A stretch of DNA of 64,000 nucleotides from JAABVD01 sp965204545. Its GTDB lineage: Bacteria > Verrucomicrobiota > Verrucomicrobiia > Opitutales > UBA2995. Below the pieces are notes generated by a model, which saw only the letters and a program-made list of their open reading frames with translations, ran no database searches and was not told where the DNA came from. The DNA lies in contig CBDBFA010000003.1 in the NCBI GenBank assembly GCA_965204545.1, positions 62,001 through 126,000 of the forward strand. Reading direction: 5' to 3'. Numbering within the stretch: position 1 is the first letter of the stretch; every line of letters starts with the position of its first letter. Below, one piece after another: positions 42,489 to 51,203 of the stretch. Position numbers and translations under genes: made by a program.

Positions 42489-43024
42489 TTGGACTTTGAT
42501 TTATCAAATCCTAGCCCGCATGTCTCACAAAATTCGTGACGAGCGTTTGAAGACCGAGAGCTGGTGGGGGTTTCGTGCAGATTCGGGGGTGAAGCCGGGT
42601 CGACACCCTGCAAAGTCCCGAATCCAGTGAAATCCGCTCCAGTGCCGGGATTCGGGCGCGCAGTAGAAAATTTGTGAGACATGCGGGCTAGCATCCAATC
42701 CACCAACTCCACCGTCCCAAACACTGCTCTGCCCCCCGCGCGATGATCCGCCCCTTCAAACTCCGTATGTTTCACATTCACATTGCCCGCCGCCTTCAAT
42801 CGCTTAACCATTTTTCTAATTCCAGCTGGATTCTTCCCATCCTCGCCGCCCGCCATCGCCCAAATCGGCAACTTCGCGAGCTTCTTCGCATCGTCCTGAG
42901 CGCTACCACCCGTAAAACCACAAGGGGCAGCAGCAGCAAAACGATCCGGCGATTGATTGATCCATCTCCAAGTAGCCCCACCCCCCGCGCTGTAGCCCAT
43001 CACATACACACGATCCTTATCAAT
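42485..43024 (-). pseudogene. Esterase remnant with in-frame element insertion
   Basis: DRVYVMGYSAGGGATWRWIN then SPDRFAAAAPCGFTGGSAQD, IWAMAGGEDGKNPAGIRKMV and NVNVKHTEFEGADHRAGGRA form the second half of a prolyl-oligopeptidase-like esterase: nucleophile GYSAGG, Asp in GGEDGKN, His in GADHRAGG. The 5' half is gone, replaced by the 37-bp repeats at 43025. The 3' end (VDWML-GFDKSKSN-stop) is split by the 173-bp element, but 177 inserted bases keep the frame open through it. Not a full enzyme. Confidence 0.8.
42515..42687 (+). mobile_element. Palindromic element, 173 bp, CTAG target
   Basis: CCCGCATGTCTCACAAAATT at the left and AATTTGTGAGACATGCGGG at the right, flanked by CTAG on both sides (42511-42514 and 42688-42691). 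Center has gggtcgacaccc. Deleting the element and one CTAG restores the end of the esterase reading frame. Same orientation as all other copies. Confidence 0.92.
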
Positions 43025-43152
43025 GCATCCCTGCTCTGCCGTTCATCGCGGTAGGGCAAGAGCATCCCTGCTCTGCCGTTCGTCGCGGTAGGGCAAGAGC
43101 ATCCCTGCTCTGCCGTTCGTCGCGGTCAGCCAAAAAACCATCTGAGTAGTTA
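43025..43152 (+). repeat. 37-bp tandem repeat (three units) with shared tail
   Basis: Three units begin gcatccctgctctgccgttc at 43025, 43062 and 43099, each followed (first two) by (a/g)tcgcggtagggcaaga. AGAGCATCCCTGCTCT forms a hairpin. The last unit runs into gtcagccaaaaaaccatctg and then agtagttac. The same word and tail occur at 49214-49280. Confidence 0.8.
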
Positions 43153-43166
43153 CAAGGAATTAACCA

Positions 43167-43535
43167 CTACTTCTTTACAGCCGTTATCGGAAAGGTTCGT
43201 CCACTGACAGAAAGCGTCCCCTCGAAGGAATCACCTTCAAAGGTACCGCTCATGGTCACAGAATATCCCTGCGTCGTAAAGTTACTGCTTTCGAGAACGC
43301 CGTTTTCGAGGATTATCTCATCGAGAGGAACAGCCTGGTCGCCCTTTCGTTGAAGCGTCCCGGTATAGCCATCTCCACTCTTTACGATGGTAAAGCTTCC
43401 TTCAGGTTCTCCGCGGGGAAGGTTTTCGACGACATACTGCCATTCACCAAGCACTGGGCCGACTTGCGTTTGCAGACTCGCGCAAGCACCCAGCAGACTC
43501 GCCACTATCAAGGAGAAAACGATGTTTAATTTCAT
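43167..43535 (-). CDS. Small lipoprotein
   Basis: Starting at MKLNIVFSLIVASLLGACAS, the lipobox LGAC predicts lipidation at Cys18. The mature 105 residues (VGPVLGEWQYVVENLPRGEP, GSFTIVKSGDGYTGTLQRKG, TMSGTFEGDSFEGTLSVSGR) look like a beta-barrel or beta-sandwich with repeated G-x-x-E/D-G-T strands, like C-terminal domains of some secreted PVC proteins. An upstream in-frame ATG at 43556 is less likely. Function unknown. Confidence 0.65.
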   Translation of the reverse strand: MKLNIVFSLIVASLLGACASLQTQVGPVLGEWQYVVENLPRGEPEGSFTIVKSGDGYTGTLQRKGDQAVPLDEIILENGVLESSNFTTQGYSVTMSGTFEGDSFEGTLSVSGRTFPITAVKK

Positions 43536-43612
43536 ATGGATTAATGGATTGTTCATGAATTAAATCGTATACCCGGCACCCGCAAACCACCCTTCGGCTT
43601 CTTACCGTTGCG

Positions 43613-43738
43613 CTACGTTGGATCACTATTATACTCAAAACAGGATTCCTGGAAAATAGGCAGGATGTGCGTTTCGAAATCCACCTCAAGCATCTTCGCG
43701 TCCTCGGCTTGCAGAACCGATACAAACACGCCACCCAT
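43613..43738 (-). pseudogene. Planctomycete-cytochrome-type (PSCyt1) remnant
   Basis: The frame LQAEDAKMLEVDFETHILPI then FQESCFEYNSDPT resembles the F-x-x-x-I-x-P-I-(L/F)-x-x-x-C-x-x-C-H-S/G start of PSCyt1 domains, but the second Cys and His of CxxCH are lost (CFEYN). The rest of such a protein (PSCyt1/DUF1553) is missing. It sits directly after the end of the sulfatase gene. Confidence 0.5.
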
Positions 43739-43739
43739 C

Positions 43740-45167
43740 TCAAAACATCGGATTCTGCATCTCGCCGTTCATCTTCTCCCAAATCGCTATCAACTCGGCG
43801 AGACGCTCTGGATTTTCCTTCGCCAAATTGTTTTCCTCCGAAAGGTCATTGGAAAGATCATACAGCTCCCACTTGGCATTTCCGACATTCTTGCGTCCGC
43901 CCATGCGAACCAGTTTCCAATCGCCGTGACGTAAGCCGGCCTTGCTGCCCTGTCGCCAGAACAAAGTCTCGTGCGGCCGGCCGGAAATTATCCCAGTCAA
44001 GTAAGGCACCAAATCAACGCCTTCGATGTTCTTTGGCGCAACTGCCTTGGCATTCGCTGCTGCGGTCGCGTAGATATCGAGTGAGGTGACCGGCTTGTCA
44101 TAGACCTTCCCTGCCGGTATGGTTCCTTTCCACTGGACCATAAACGGCACCCGCAAACCACCTTCATGCATAGCCCCTTTTCCCGCGCGCAAAGGAAGGT
44201 TGGAAGAAGTCAATTCTTTGGTCGGGCCGCCATTATCGCTGAGAAAGAACACAATCGTGTTTTCTTCCAATCCCGATTTTCGCAGCTGATTTAAAATGTC
44301 TCCCACGCTGTCGTCCATATTCGCCAACATTGCCGCGAAGATGCGTCGTTGGATGTCTTCGATGTGAGCAAACTTGCGCATGTAGGCGTCGGCTCCCTGA
44401 AGCGGACTGTGCACGGCATTGTAGGGAACGTAGAGGAAGAAGGGCTTATCGTCGTGACGATCGATGAAGTCGACGGCTTCGCGGGTAATGGCGTCGGTAA
44501 AGTACTCGTGTTCCTCAATGGGTTGTCCTCCACGTACGATGGGGTTGTTGGCATCGTAGTCTGGTTCGTTGCTGGGCCAGGTGTGGTAAATCAATTTCTT
44601 TTTTCCTATCCAGCGACCTTCGCCTCCACCGGGAATCGTTTTGCGCCGCAGCATCGTGGTCACACCTTTCCAAGGCGGCGGCACGAAATAATGGCCTTCA
44701 TGGGTAAAGCCGAAGAATTCTTCGAAGCCATGCCGAAACGGATGGTAGGCCGCTGTACCACCCAGATGCCATTTGCCAATGATGCCCGTGACGTAGCCTT
44801 CATCCTGCAAGGTCTCCGCGATCGTCACTTCACTCGCCGGAATGCCAATGGCCGGATCCTCATTCCTGGGACCGATCGGGTTGTTCTCATAACCAAAGCG
44901 AGTTGGAATCCGTCCCGACATAAACCCTGCCCTCGAGGGACTGCAGTTCGGACCCGTCACGTAGCCATCGGTAAAGCGCACACCATTGGCCGCGATAGAA
45001 TCAATATGCGGCGTCGGAATCTCAGGATTGCCCTGACAGCTCAGCTCTCCGTAGCCAAGGTCATCCGCCAGGAGGACAATTATATTCGGTTGATCGGCAG
45101 CTTGGCCCAGACTGGCAAAAGCCAGCGAAGTCACTGTGATTAGCAGGTAGGATATTAGTCGGCACAT
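43740..45167 (-). CDS. Sulfatase (CSPSR)
   Basis: 475 residues with signal peptide (LISYLLITVTSLAFASLGQA). QPNIIVLLADDLGYGELSCQ, canonical site CSPSRAGFMSGRIPTRFG (C75), IGKWHLGGTAAYHPFRHGFE, VPYNAVHSPLQGADAYMRKF and FLSDNGGPTKELTSSNLPLR. C-terminal ELYDLSNDLSEENNLAKE. Arylsulfatase A-like, probably S1_20 or related on similarity of HLGGTAAYHPFRHGF; the subfamily is a guess. Confidence 0.9.
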   Translation of the reverse strand: MCRLISYLLITVTSLAFASLGQAADQPNIIVLLADDLGYGELSCQGNPEIPTPHIDSIAANGVRFTDGYVTGPNCSPSRAGFMSGRIPTRFGYENNPIGPRNEDPAIGIPASEVTIAETLQDEGYVTGIIGKWHLGGTAAYHPFRHGFEEFFGFTHEGHYFVPPPWKGVTTMLRRKTIPGGGEGRWIGKKKLIYHTWPSNEPDYDANNPIVRGGQPIEEHEYFTDAITREAVDFIDRHDDKPFFLYVPYNAVHSPLQGADAYMRKFAHIEDIQRRIFAAMLANMDDSVGDILNQLRKSGLEENTIVFFLSDNGGPTKELTSSNLPLRAGKGAMHEGGLRVPFMVQWKGTIPAGKVYDKPVTSLDIYATAAANAKAVAPKNIEGVDLVPYLTGIISGRPHETLFWRQGSKAGLRHGDWKLVRMGGRKNVGNAKWELYDLSNDLSEENNLAKENPERLAELIAIWEKMNGEMQNPMF

Positions 45168-45185
45168 AAATTTGGAATTCTGTAT

Positions 45186-45586
45186 TATTAATTAACCGCT
45201 ATTGCCGCATCGACCGCTGAGGCCCCTTGCTTAACCCGCATTTCTCACAAAATTCGTAGCGAGCGAACGGAGGTCGAGTGCTGGTGCGGGTTTCGGGCAG
45301 ATTCGCGGGTGAAGCTGGGTCGACACCCTGCGAAGTCGGGAATCCAACGAAGTCCGCTCCAGTACCGACATACCGGAGCGCAGTAGAAAATTTGTGAGAC
45401 ATGCGGGTTAAGGATATTCAATCCGATTTGAGTAGCCAGGGGATGACTGGTTGCCAACATGCCGTTTTGGGCCAGCACTTCAGAGCGGGTGGCAAACATT
45501 TTACCGGATACACGGTTGGGAGCAGTTAAGGGTGTACCCGATATCAGGATACCGGGGAGGCCGTAGATAAAAAGCTTTCTATTCAT
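45186..45586 (-). pseudogene. Gamma-glutamyltransferase N-terminal remnant split by an element
   Basis: Starts with a leader (MNRKLFIYGLPGILISGTPL), then VLAQNGMLATSHPLATQIGL followed by NIL; past the element, KQGASAVDAAIAVN and a stop. Rejoined, this is the (G/A)x-x-ATSHPLATQIGLxILKxGG-(N/S)-AVDAAIAxN N-terminal block of GGT. Everything after AIAVN, including the autocatalytic Thr, is absent. The insertion has TTAA repeats at both ends. Confidence 0.85.
45235..45407 (+). mobile_element. Palindromic element, 173 bp, TTAA target
   Basis: CCCGCATTTCTCACAAAATT at the left and AATTTGTGAGACATGCGGG at the right; flanked by TTAA at 45231-45234 and 45408-45411. Removing 177 bases restores LNILKQGASAVDAAIAVN of the gamma-glutamyltransferase relic. 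Confidence 0.92.
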
Positions 45587-45662
45587 AGGTCATGAGGAGC
45601 TTGGTGAAGCGGTCCCATACCTTTCAAGAGGGATTCATTTCTGCAAGTTTGTTGCCCGCTTC

Positions 45663-47126
45663 CTACTTGTTATTTGATCGGTTCTCCATTCGGCGCAATT
45701 CATTCGCCGATGGCGGCAGCGACTTGACGTAAGGCGCAAGCCAGGAGGGCGGATTCGCGTTCTCCTCCTTGCCGAACACCAGGAGCGGCGTCTCCATCGT
45801 ATCGGTGATCTTGGTGTGAATTTCAGGCGGACGCCGTTCCTTTACCAGTTCCTGGATTCGTTTACGCAGCGATTGATAGATTTTGGGATGTTTTGCCGCC
45901 AGATCGACCGTCTCGGACGGGTCTCGTGTAATATCGAACAACTCCTTGCCGACAAGCTTGTAGTCGCCCTGACGAATGGCCACCACACCGGTGTCGGCAT
46001 GCTCGCCCGGCAGGGCGTGCACGACCTCGGTTCTCGGCGACTCCAGACCGCCCGTGATTACCTCCCACATGTCCATCCCGTCCAGAGGCAGTTTTTGTTC
46101 GAGCGAACCCTTGCCCTGCTTGAGCAGAGTTGGAAACAGATCGACGACATGCATCATGCCATCGAAGGTACGGTTGGCTGGAATTCTTCCCGGCCAGCGC
46201 AGAATGCAGGGCACGCGAACGCCGCCTTCGTAGGTCCTGCCCTTGCCACCGCGATAGGGGGGATTGTCCATGCGCCCGCCGTTGTCATTAAAGAAGATAA
46301 TCAATGTGTCGTCGAGTAGACCCTTGGATTGCAGACTGTCCAGGATGGCGCCGATGGCGCTGTCCATGGATTCAAGCATGGCATACTTCAGAACCAGGAA
46401 GCTCTGCCTTGAACGGGACAGATCACCCGCATGTTTCTCGACAATCGCCTGATACTTCTTCCTTAGTTCGGGAGGAGCCTCATTCGGCCCATGAACGGCG
46501 TTGAAAGGCACGTAAAGGAAGATGGGCTTCTTGCCGTCATGCGACGCGATCACCCGGGCACACTCGCGGCCGATCAAATCCGTGGAATAGCCCTCTTCAC
46601 GGATGGTCTGTTCGTTGCGATGCCAGTCATAGTAACGGTCCCTTGCTTTGCCGTAGTAGGAAATCAAAGCGCCATATAGTCCGTATTGATAGTCAAAACC
46701 GCGCTGCATCGGCAGATGGCGTTTATGCCAGTTTCCCAAATGCCACTTGCCGATGATGGCAGTAAAATACCCCGCCTCCTGCAACGCCTCCGCCAGCGTG
46801 CGCTCGTCTGTCAACATGCCCGCCACGTCGTTCCCGTGGGGCCGTTCCTCCATGCCGTTTCGAAAGGGATACCGCCCCGTGAGAAACGCCGCGCGCGTAG
46901 GCGAACAGACTGCATGCACGTAAAACTCTGTCAGGCGCGTTCCTTCAAGGGCGAGCCGATCGAGATGCGGAGTCGAAACCGGGCCGCCGTTGAAGCCGGG
47001 ATGATGCCGGTTCAAGTCATCGGACAGGATCACGACGATGTTGGGCTTCGCCACGGTTGTTGTGGCTGAGGCCAGCGCGTGGGTCAGTAGGAACAATCCG
47101 ATGATGGGAAGTTTACCGAGTTTCAT
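45663..47126 (-). CDS. Sulfatase (CSPTR)
   Basis: Start at MKLGKLPIIGLFLLTHALAS (signal peptide); the earlier ATG has no leader value. KPNIVVILSDDLNRHHPGFN, formylglycine site CSPTRAAFLTGRYPFRNG (C74), AIIGKWHLGNWHKRHLPMQR, VPFNAVHGPNEAPPELRKKY, FFNDNGGRMDNPPYRGGKGR. The C-terminal tail (TMETPLLVFGKEENANPPSW then LAPYVKSLPPSANELRR) is longer than the standard. Arylsulfatase-B-like in the HAVCSPTR-x-GRYPFRNG block. Confidence 0.9.
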   Translation of the reverse strand: MKLGKLPIIGLFLLTHALASATTTVAKPNIVVILSDDLNRHHPGFNGGPVSTPHLDRLALEGTRLTEFYVHAVCSPTRAAFLTGRYPFRNGMEERPHGNDVAGMLTDERTLAEALQEAGYFTAIIGKWHLGNWHKRHLPMQRGFDYQYGLYGALISYYGKARDRYYDWHRNEQTIREEGYSTDLIGRECARVIASHDGKKPIFLYVPFNAVHGPNEAPPELRKKYQAIVEKHAGDLSRSRQSFLVLKYAMLESMDSAIGAILDSLQSKGLLDDTLIIFFNDNGGRMDNPPYRGGKGRTYEGGVRVPCILRWPGRIPANRTFDGMMHVVDLFPTLLKQGKGSLEQKLPLDGMDMWEVITGGLESPRTEVVHALPGEHADTGVVAIRQGDYKLVGKELFDITRDPSETVDLAAKHPKIYQSLRKRIQELVKERRPPEIHTKITDTMETPLLVFGKEENANPPSWLAPYVKSLPPSANELRRMENRSNNK

Positions 47127-47290
47127 TTTGTAATGATAGATTTGCTTTTTACTCTTTCTATAAAGTCTAACGCGACCCCGGCAGAATCCGCACACAGAAT
47201 CGAAAAGGAAATGGGGTATGGGTCATGCTACTTCCTAGTTTCTCCTGTGTTAAATGTAGGGGTTAATCTAAGGGGTATCCTTCGTTGCGC

Positions 47291-48952
47291 TCATTTCGAA
47301 GTTTCGGCCGCAGGTTTTGATCCGGCAGAAGTTGAAGTTGTGCTTCGACCCTGTCTTAGTTGACGTATTTCCTTTGGGCTTAGTTTTAGCGGTTCGTTGG
47401 AGTCACTGAAAACCGTCCATTCCAGGTGCAATTTCGGATTCTCTGCGGGCTTCACCTGTGCTTTGGCCAATCGTTTATGATGAAGGACGTCGGCTGACAT
47501 GGCTCTCCATTTTGCGATCATGGTTTTCAAACGCTTCGGCTCTGCCTTTGCCAGATTGGAGAGTTCGGTGCGATCGTTCGCCATATTGTAGAGTTCCCAT
47601 TCCTGGCCTTTGAAACTCACCAATTTCCAGTCTCCATCGCGAAGGCCCCAGTCATAGGCGAATTGCAAATAAATCGGCTCGGAACGCTTCAGTGTCTTTC
47701 CTTCGAGAATTGGCCGCAGGGAAATCCCGGAAACGGGACGCAAGGACCGTGTCGGATGCACCTCCGGGATCGTTGTGTCGACCAGATCGGCCATCGTCGG
47801 CAGTACGTCAATCAGATGTACCGGCGTATCGACGATGGAACCAGGTTCCGTCTTCAAGCCAGCCGGCCAGTGAAGGATACCAGGTGTACTGATGCCGCCC
47901 TCATACTGATTCTGCTTGTAAAAACGAAAGGGTGCATTGCGTGCCCAGGCCCAGCCCGTGGAATCGCCCAGCGAAATATCTCCGTTGGTCGGCTCAACAT
48001 TCAGTTGCGGCACTCGCCGGTCGAAGGGACAGGCTCCATTATCGGAGACGAACAGGATCAAGGTATTCTCCAGCTCGTCGTTGTTTTTAAGGTTTTCAAC
48101 CAATCGCCCCATTTCCTGATCAACGCGGTCGATCATCGCGGCCAAGGTCACCATACGGTTGATTTCATAATCGCGCTGCCACGGGACGAGTTCATCCCAT
48201 GCCCGGACATGCGGGGGTCTCGGGGAAGGCTTCAAATCCATGGGGAGCAGCCCCAATTCCTTCAGCCTGGCAATCCGAGCATCGCGAATCTTGTCCCATC
48301 CGTTGTCGTAACGACCCCTGTATTTCGCATAGTCCTCCGGTAGCGCGTGCAGCGGAGCGTGCGGCGCATTGAAGGCAACGTAGAGGTAAAACGGTTGTTT
48401 GTTCTGTCTCGCTTCCTCCAGAAAATCCAAAGCAAAATCGACCTTCGCTACGGTGGTGTAGAAGCCTGATTCCGGGACACTCCAGGGCTCGCCGTTCAAG
48501 CGAAAGGTTTTGTCCCCCTTGAAAAAATTAGTCGCACCGCTCAGGTGCCCAAAATACCGGTCAAAGCCAAAATCGGTGGGCTCCTTTTTCAAGTGCCACT
48601 TCCCGGTCATCGCCGTGAAGTAACCCGCATCGCCGAGTACTTCCGCCGAGGTCACCGCGTGGGTCAGGTCTTCATTTCCTGCTGCGATGCAGTACTGCCC
48701 GGTGAGCAAGGACACGCGGGACGAATGGCATTTCGCTGTATTGTAGAATTGGGAGAATCGCAAACCCTCCGCCGCTAGCGCATCGAGATTCGGGGTCTCA
48801 ATCTCGGAACCATAGCAGCCGAGGTCCGAGAAGCCCAGATCGTCGACCATGATGACGACGATGTTTGGCCTTCCCTGAGCTTTGTCGAAGGGACGTTCCC
48901 GGGCGAAACCGGAAGCTGCAAATGCTGTGATAATTAATGTCAGGATTTTCAT
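47291..48952 (-). CDS. Sulfatase, S1_4-like with CHSSR site
   Basis: 553 residues. RPNIVVIMVDDLGFSDLGCY, then FYNTAKCHSSRVSLLTGQYC: Cys (C75) is followed by H-S-S-R, so the Pro of CxPSR is Ser. This NTAKC block is typical of the S1_4 branch. TGKWHLKKEPTDFGFDRYFG and VSDNGACPFDRRVPQLNVEP follow. The junction of leader and domain (RERPFDKAQGRPNIVV) carries a short inserted repeat. A ~50-residue low-complexity basic tail ends the protein. Confidence 0.88.
   Translation of the reverse strand: MKILTLIITAFAASGFARERPFDKAQGRPNIVVIMVDDLGFSDLGCYGSEIETPNLDALAAEGLRFSQFYNTAKCHSSRVSLLTGQYCIAAGNEDLTHAVTSAEVLGDAGYFTAMTGKWHLKKEPTDFGFDRYFGHLSGATNFFKGDKTFRLNGEPWSVPESGFYTTVAKVDFALDFLEEARQNKQPFYLYVAFNAPHAPLHALPEDYAKYRGRYDNGWDKIRDARIARLKELGLLPMDLKPSPRPPHVRAWDELVPWQRDYEINRMVTLAAMIDRVDQEMGRLVENLKNNDELENTLILFVSDNGACPFDRRVPQLNVEPTNGDISLGDSTGWAWARNAPFRFYKQNQYEGGISTPGILHWPAGLKTEPGSIVDTPVHLIDVLPTMADLVDTTIPEVHPTRSLRPVSGISLRPILEGKTLKRSEPIYLQFAYDWGLRDGDWKLVSFKGQEWELYNMANDRTELSNLAKAEPKRLKTMIAKWRAMSADVLHHKRLAKAQVKPAENPKLHLEWTVFSDSNEPLKLSPKEIRQLRQGRSTTSTSAGSKPAAETSK
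48869..48896 (-). repeat. Intragenic short repeat encoding PFDKAQGR
   Basis: The sequence CCCTTCGACAAAGCTCAGGG sits between the signal peptide and the metal motif of the sulfatase, giving RPFDKAQG between two copies of RP. Words of the form CCTTCGACAAxGCTCAGGG are known dispersed repeats that insert into genes in frame. Here the insertion is exactly 24 bases. Confidence 0.6.
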
Positions 48953-49003
48953 TTAAATTGCTTTCATAGTAACCTTGATCTTTCTCCCAATCTTAATCAA
49001 AAG

Positions 49004-49280
49004 GTAACTACTCAGGACCTCATTGAGGATTCGTATCCGGCGTCTACCTGCGCCGAGCTGGTTGCGATGACTTTTGAATACCCACGGTCGGCGGGTATTT
49101 TTTCGGAACGCTGTTCTGAAGACCTCAAAAATGGGAGTTCTTACCTATTGAATGATAAAGATTCAAAAGCGGCGCTGCGAAGACGCAGTCCCCCTACCAA
49201 TAAATTCAAGCGTGGTAGGGCAAGAGCATCCCTGCTCTGCCGTTCGTCGTGGTCAGCCAAAAAACCATCTGAGTAGTTAC
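49004..49280. repeat. 277-bp unit with perfect 12-bp inverted ends
   Basis: GTAACTACTCAG at 49004-49015 and CTGAGTAGTTAC at 49269-49280 are exact inverses. Inside are gtcggcgggtattttttcgg (49090 region), an alternating set of small hairpins, and from 49214 the same gtagggcaagagcatccctg then ctctgccgttcgtcgtgg tail as at 43 kb. No gene is seen inside. It may be a non-autonomous mobile element. Confidence 0.5.
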
Positions 49281-49401
49281 ATCAAAAGACTTAAATACCA
49301 CGATCTGGCGAATTGGCCCGAATCAATCCGACAAGCATCGAAACGATTTCCAATAGCGAAGATTTTCCCTCGTCGGCCTTGCTCTTTTCAATCTTTAAGG
49401 A

Positions 49402-49557
49402 AAATATGCGTTCCGCTTTTCTTCATGGTTCTTCCGCTATTTCATCGGCGGCGTTGCCTTCATCTACGATCTTAAGAACGACCCCGGCGACCGCACCGAT
49501 TTAGCATCGGAGAATGCAGAAAAGGTCAGTAAATTGTCGGAAATGATTGATACGTAA
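49402..49557 (+). pseudogene. Sulfatase C-terminal fragment, opposite strand
   Basis: The plus strand reads FRFSSWFFRYFIGGVAFIYD then LKNDPGDRTDLASENAEKVS and a stop after MIDT, the closing subdomain of an arylsulfatase ((E/A)-x-Y-D-L-x-x-D-P-x-E-x-x-N/D-L-A). It is preceded in frame by a TAA, so nothing else of the gene remains. It is the only sulfatase trace on the plus strand. The neighbouring stretch 49558-49693 shows no recognisable gene. Confidence 0.65.
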
Positions 49558-49693
49558 AGTTGCTTGCCCCGGCGGTTGGCAATCGATTTGTCCCAGCCAC
49601 TGATGACTGCGCGGGCCATCAATCCGTTATCGGGATCATCAAACCTATCAAGATCGCCGTTGTGCTCGTACACATCAACAAAAACGCGGATTC

Positions 49694-51151
49694 TCATCTC
49701 CTTGCACGGCTTGTGACCTCTTGCATGACTCGATCGTGCCAAGCCGGGTCCAGGGCTGGGTCGTCGGTTTCGCGTCGCCAGGTTTTTAGAGCGGTCTTCA
49801 TTCGCTGCTCGATTTCAGCGTACCCGGCCTTTCCAGCCAGGTTGTGAAATTCCCAGGGATCGTTTTCAAGGTCGTAGAGCTCGAACTCGGGCGATTTGGC
49901 AAAAGTGTCGAAAGCCTTGCGGATGTCAGTTCCGGCATAGCGTTCCTCGCGCGAAGTGTGATAGCCGATGTCGCCGTCGATCATTGTTCTGCGAGTCACC
50001 GAGTCGGCGAGCAAACTGTGGATCAGCTTGTAACGGTCGTCGCGGATCGCTCGCTGCGGGAACCACGGCGGGCCGTGCAGATGGTACTCGCCGACGAGAT
50101 ACTCGCGCCACGGCGCGTTGGCGTTTTCAAGCACGGGGCGAAGCGAGCGGCCGTGCCGCTCAATATCGGTCGTGGCGCCGGCGGCGTCGAGGATGGTGGG
50201 CAGGATGTCGACCGTCGAGACCATGGCGTTGCTGCGCATGGGTTTCGAGACGCCTGGCCAGCGAACCAGGAAAGGAACTCGCAGTCCGCCTTCATAGGTG
50301 GTGGCCTTACCACGGTCAAAAGGAGGGCCGTGATCGCCGATGAAAATGACCAGGGTGTTGTCTTCGTAACCGAGGCGCTTCAGCTCATCCAGCAGCATAC
50401 CGACGCCGATGTCCATTCGCTTGACAGAGTTGTAATAGCCAGCGACGCGTTTACGTTGTTGAGGCGTATCGATTCGTTGAAACGGCAGAACGGTTTTGTC
50501 GCTTGGTTCGACGAGTGTTTCGGGTATCCCCTTAACACGATCGCGAAAGGACCAGTCGCCGATCGTATTCGTCGTCGTACCTGCCGGACGATAGGCATGC
50601 GGATCGGTGTAGTTAACCATGAGGAAGAAAGGCTGGTCACCCGACTCGGACATAAATTGGGAACTGCGTTCAGCGACCAGTTTCATGTCCAAAGCATCGA
50701 TGTAGCTCTGCTTGTTGTAATCGAACTTGAACGAATTTCCCGGGGCGACGTGGAGCTTGCCGATAATCCCCGTTCGATAGCCAGCGCGCTTGAGGATATT
50801 GGGAAGAGTGGCGTCTCTAAGGTGGGTGTGTAATTCCATACTGGGAACGGCGGTGAGTCCGTATTGCCCGTTGGCGTGAGGATAGAGTCCGGTGAGCATG
50901 GCGCTGCGCGAAGGGCTGCAGGAAGCTTGCGCGACGTAGGCGACATCGAATTGGACACCGCTGGCGGCGAGGGCGTCGAGATGCGGCGTTTCGATGACCT
51001 GGTCGCCGTAACAACTGAGCTGGAGACCCAGGTCGTCGGAGGTGATGAACAGGACATTGGGCTGCTGTTTTCCCTGAGCGTTGGCCAAGCCCTGTATCAG
51101 AAATATTATTACAGCGACTTTGGACAGGTATTTCATATTAATTGTCTTCAT
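49694..51151 (-). CDS. Sulfatase, heparan N-sulfatase-like (CSPSR)
   Basis: 485 residues, signal peptide (YLSKVAVIIFLIQGLANAQG). QQPNVLFITSDDLGLQLSCY, formylglycine site CSPSRSAMLTGLYPHANG (C78), IIGKLHVAPGNSFKFDYNKQ, MVNYTDPHAYRP and FIGDHGPPFDRGKATTYEGG. The LYPHANGQYGL and FIGDHGPPF blocks are as in sulfamidase-type (S1_8) enzymes. Two ATGs (51151, 51136) can start it. Upstream neighbour is the EF-hand sulfatase 53 bp away, operon-like. Confidence 0.9.
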   Translation of the reverse strand: MKTINMKYLSKVAVIIFLIQGLANAQGKQQPNVLFITSDDLGLQLSCYGDQVIETPHLDALAASGVQFDVAYVAQASCSPSRSAMLTGLYPHANGQYGLTAVPSMELHTHLRDATLPNILKRAGYRTGIIGKLHVAPGNSFKFDYNKQSYIDALDMKLVAERSSQFMSESGDQPFFLMVNYTDPHAYRPAGTTTNTIGDWSFRDRVKGIPETLVEPSDKTVLPFQRIDTPQQRKRVAGYYNSVKRMDIGVGMLLDELKRLGYEDNTLVIFIGDHGPPFDRGKATTYEGGLRVPFLVRWPGVSKPMRSNAMVSTVDILPTILDAAGATTDIERHGRSLRPVLENANAPWREYLVGEYHLHGPPWFPQRAIRDDRYKLIHSLLADSVTRRTMIDGDIGYHTSREERYAGTDIRKAFDTFAKSPEFELYDLENDPWEFHNLAGKAGYAEIEQRMKTALKTWRRETDDPALDPAWHDRVMQEVTSRARR

Positions 51152-51203
51152 CCAAATTTCAATTCGGTTTCTCAGAGCCCAGCATATTTAATCCCTGGTA
51201 CAT

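Noticed and set aside
43025..43131. Possible short CRISPR array
   Set aside because: The 37-bp units are joined directly and have no unique spacers; no cas genes are near. It is a tandem repeat.
45199..45402. Small protein-coding gene within the palindromic element
   Set aside because: The open frame is a by-product of the element sequence; no ribosome site or start is kept across copies. I note only its in-frame behaviour as a finding.
49558..49693. Small minus-strand gene with MRIRVFVDVYEHNGDLDRFD
   Set aside because: Looks protein-like but has no recognisable domain, continues into the antisense of a sulfatase remnant, and may be a fragment; not enough to call.
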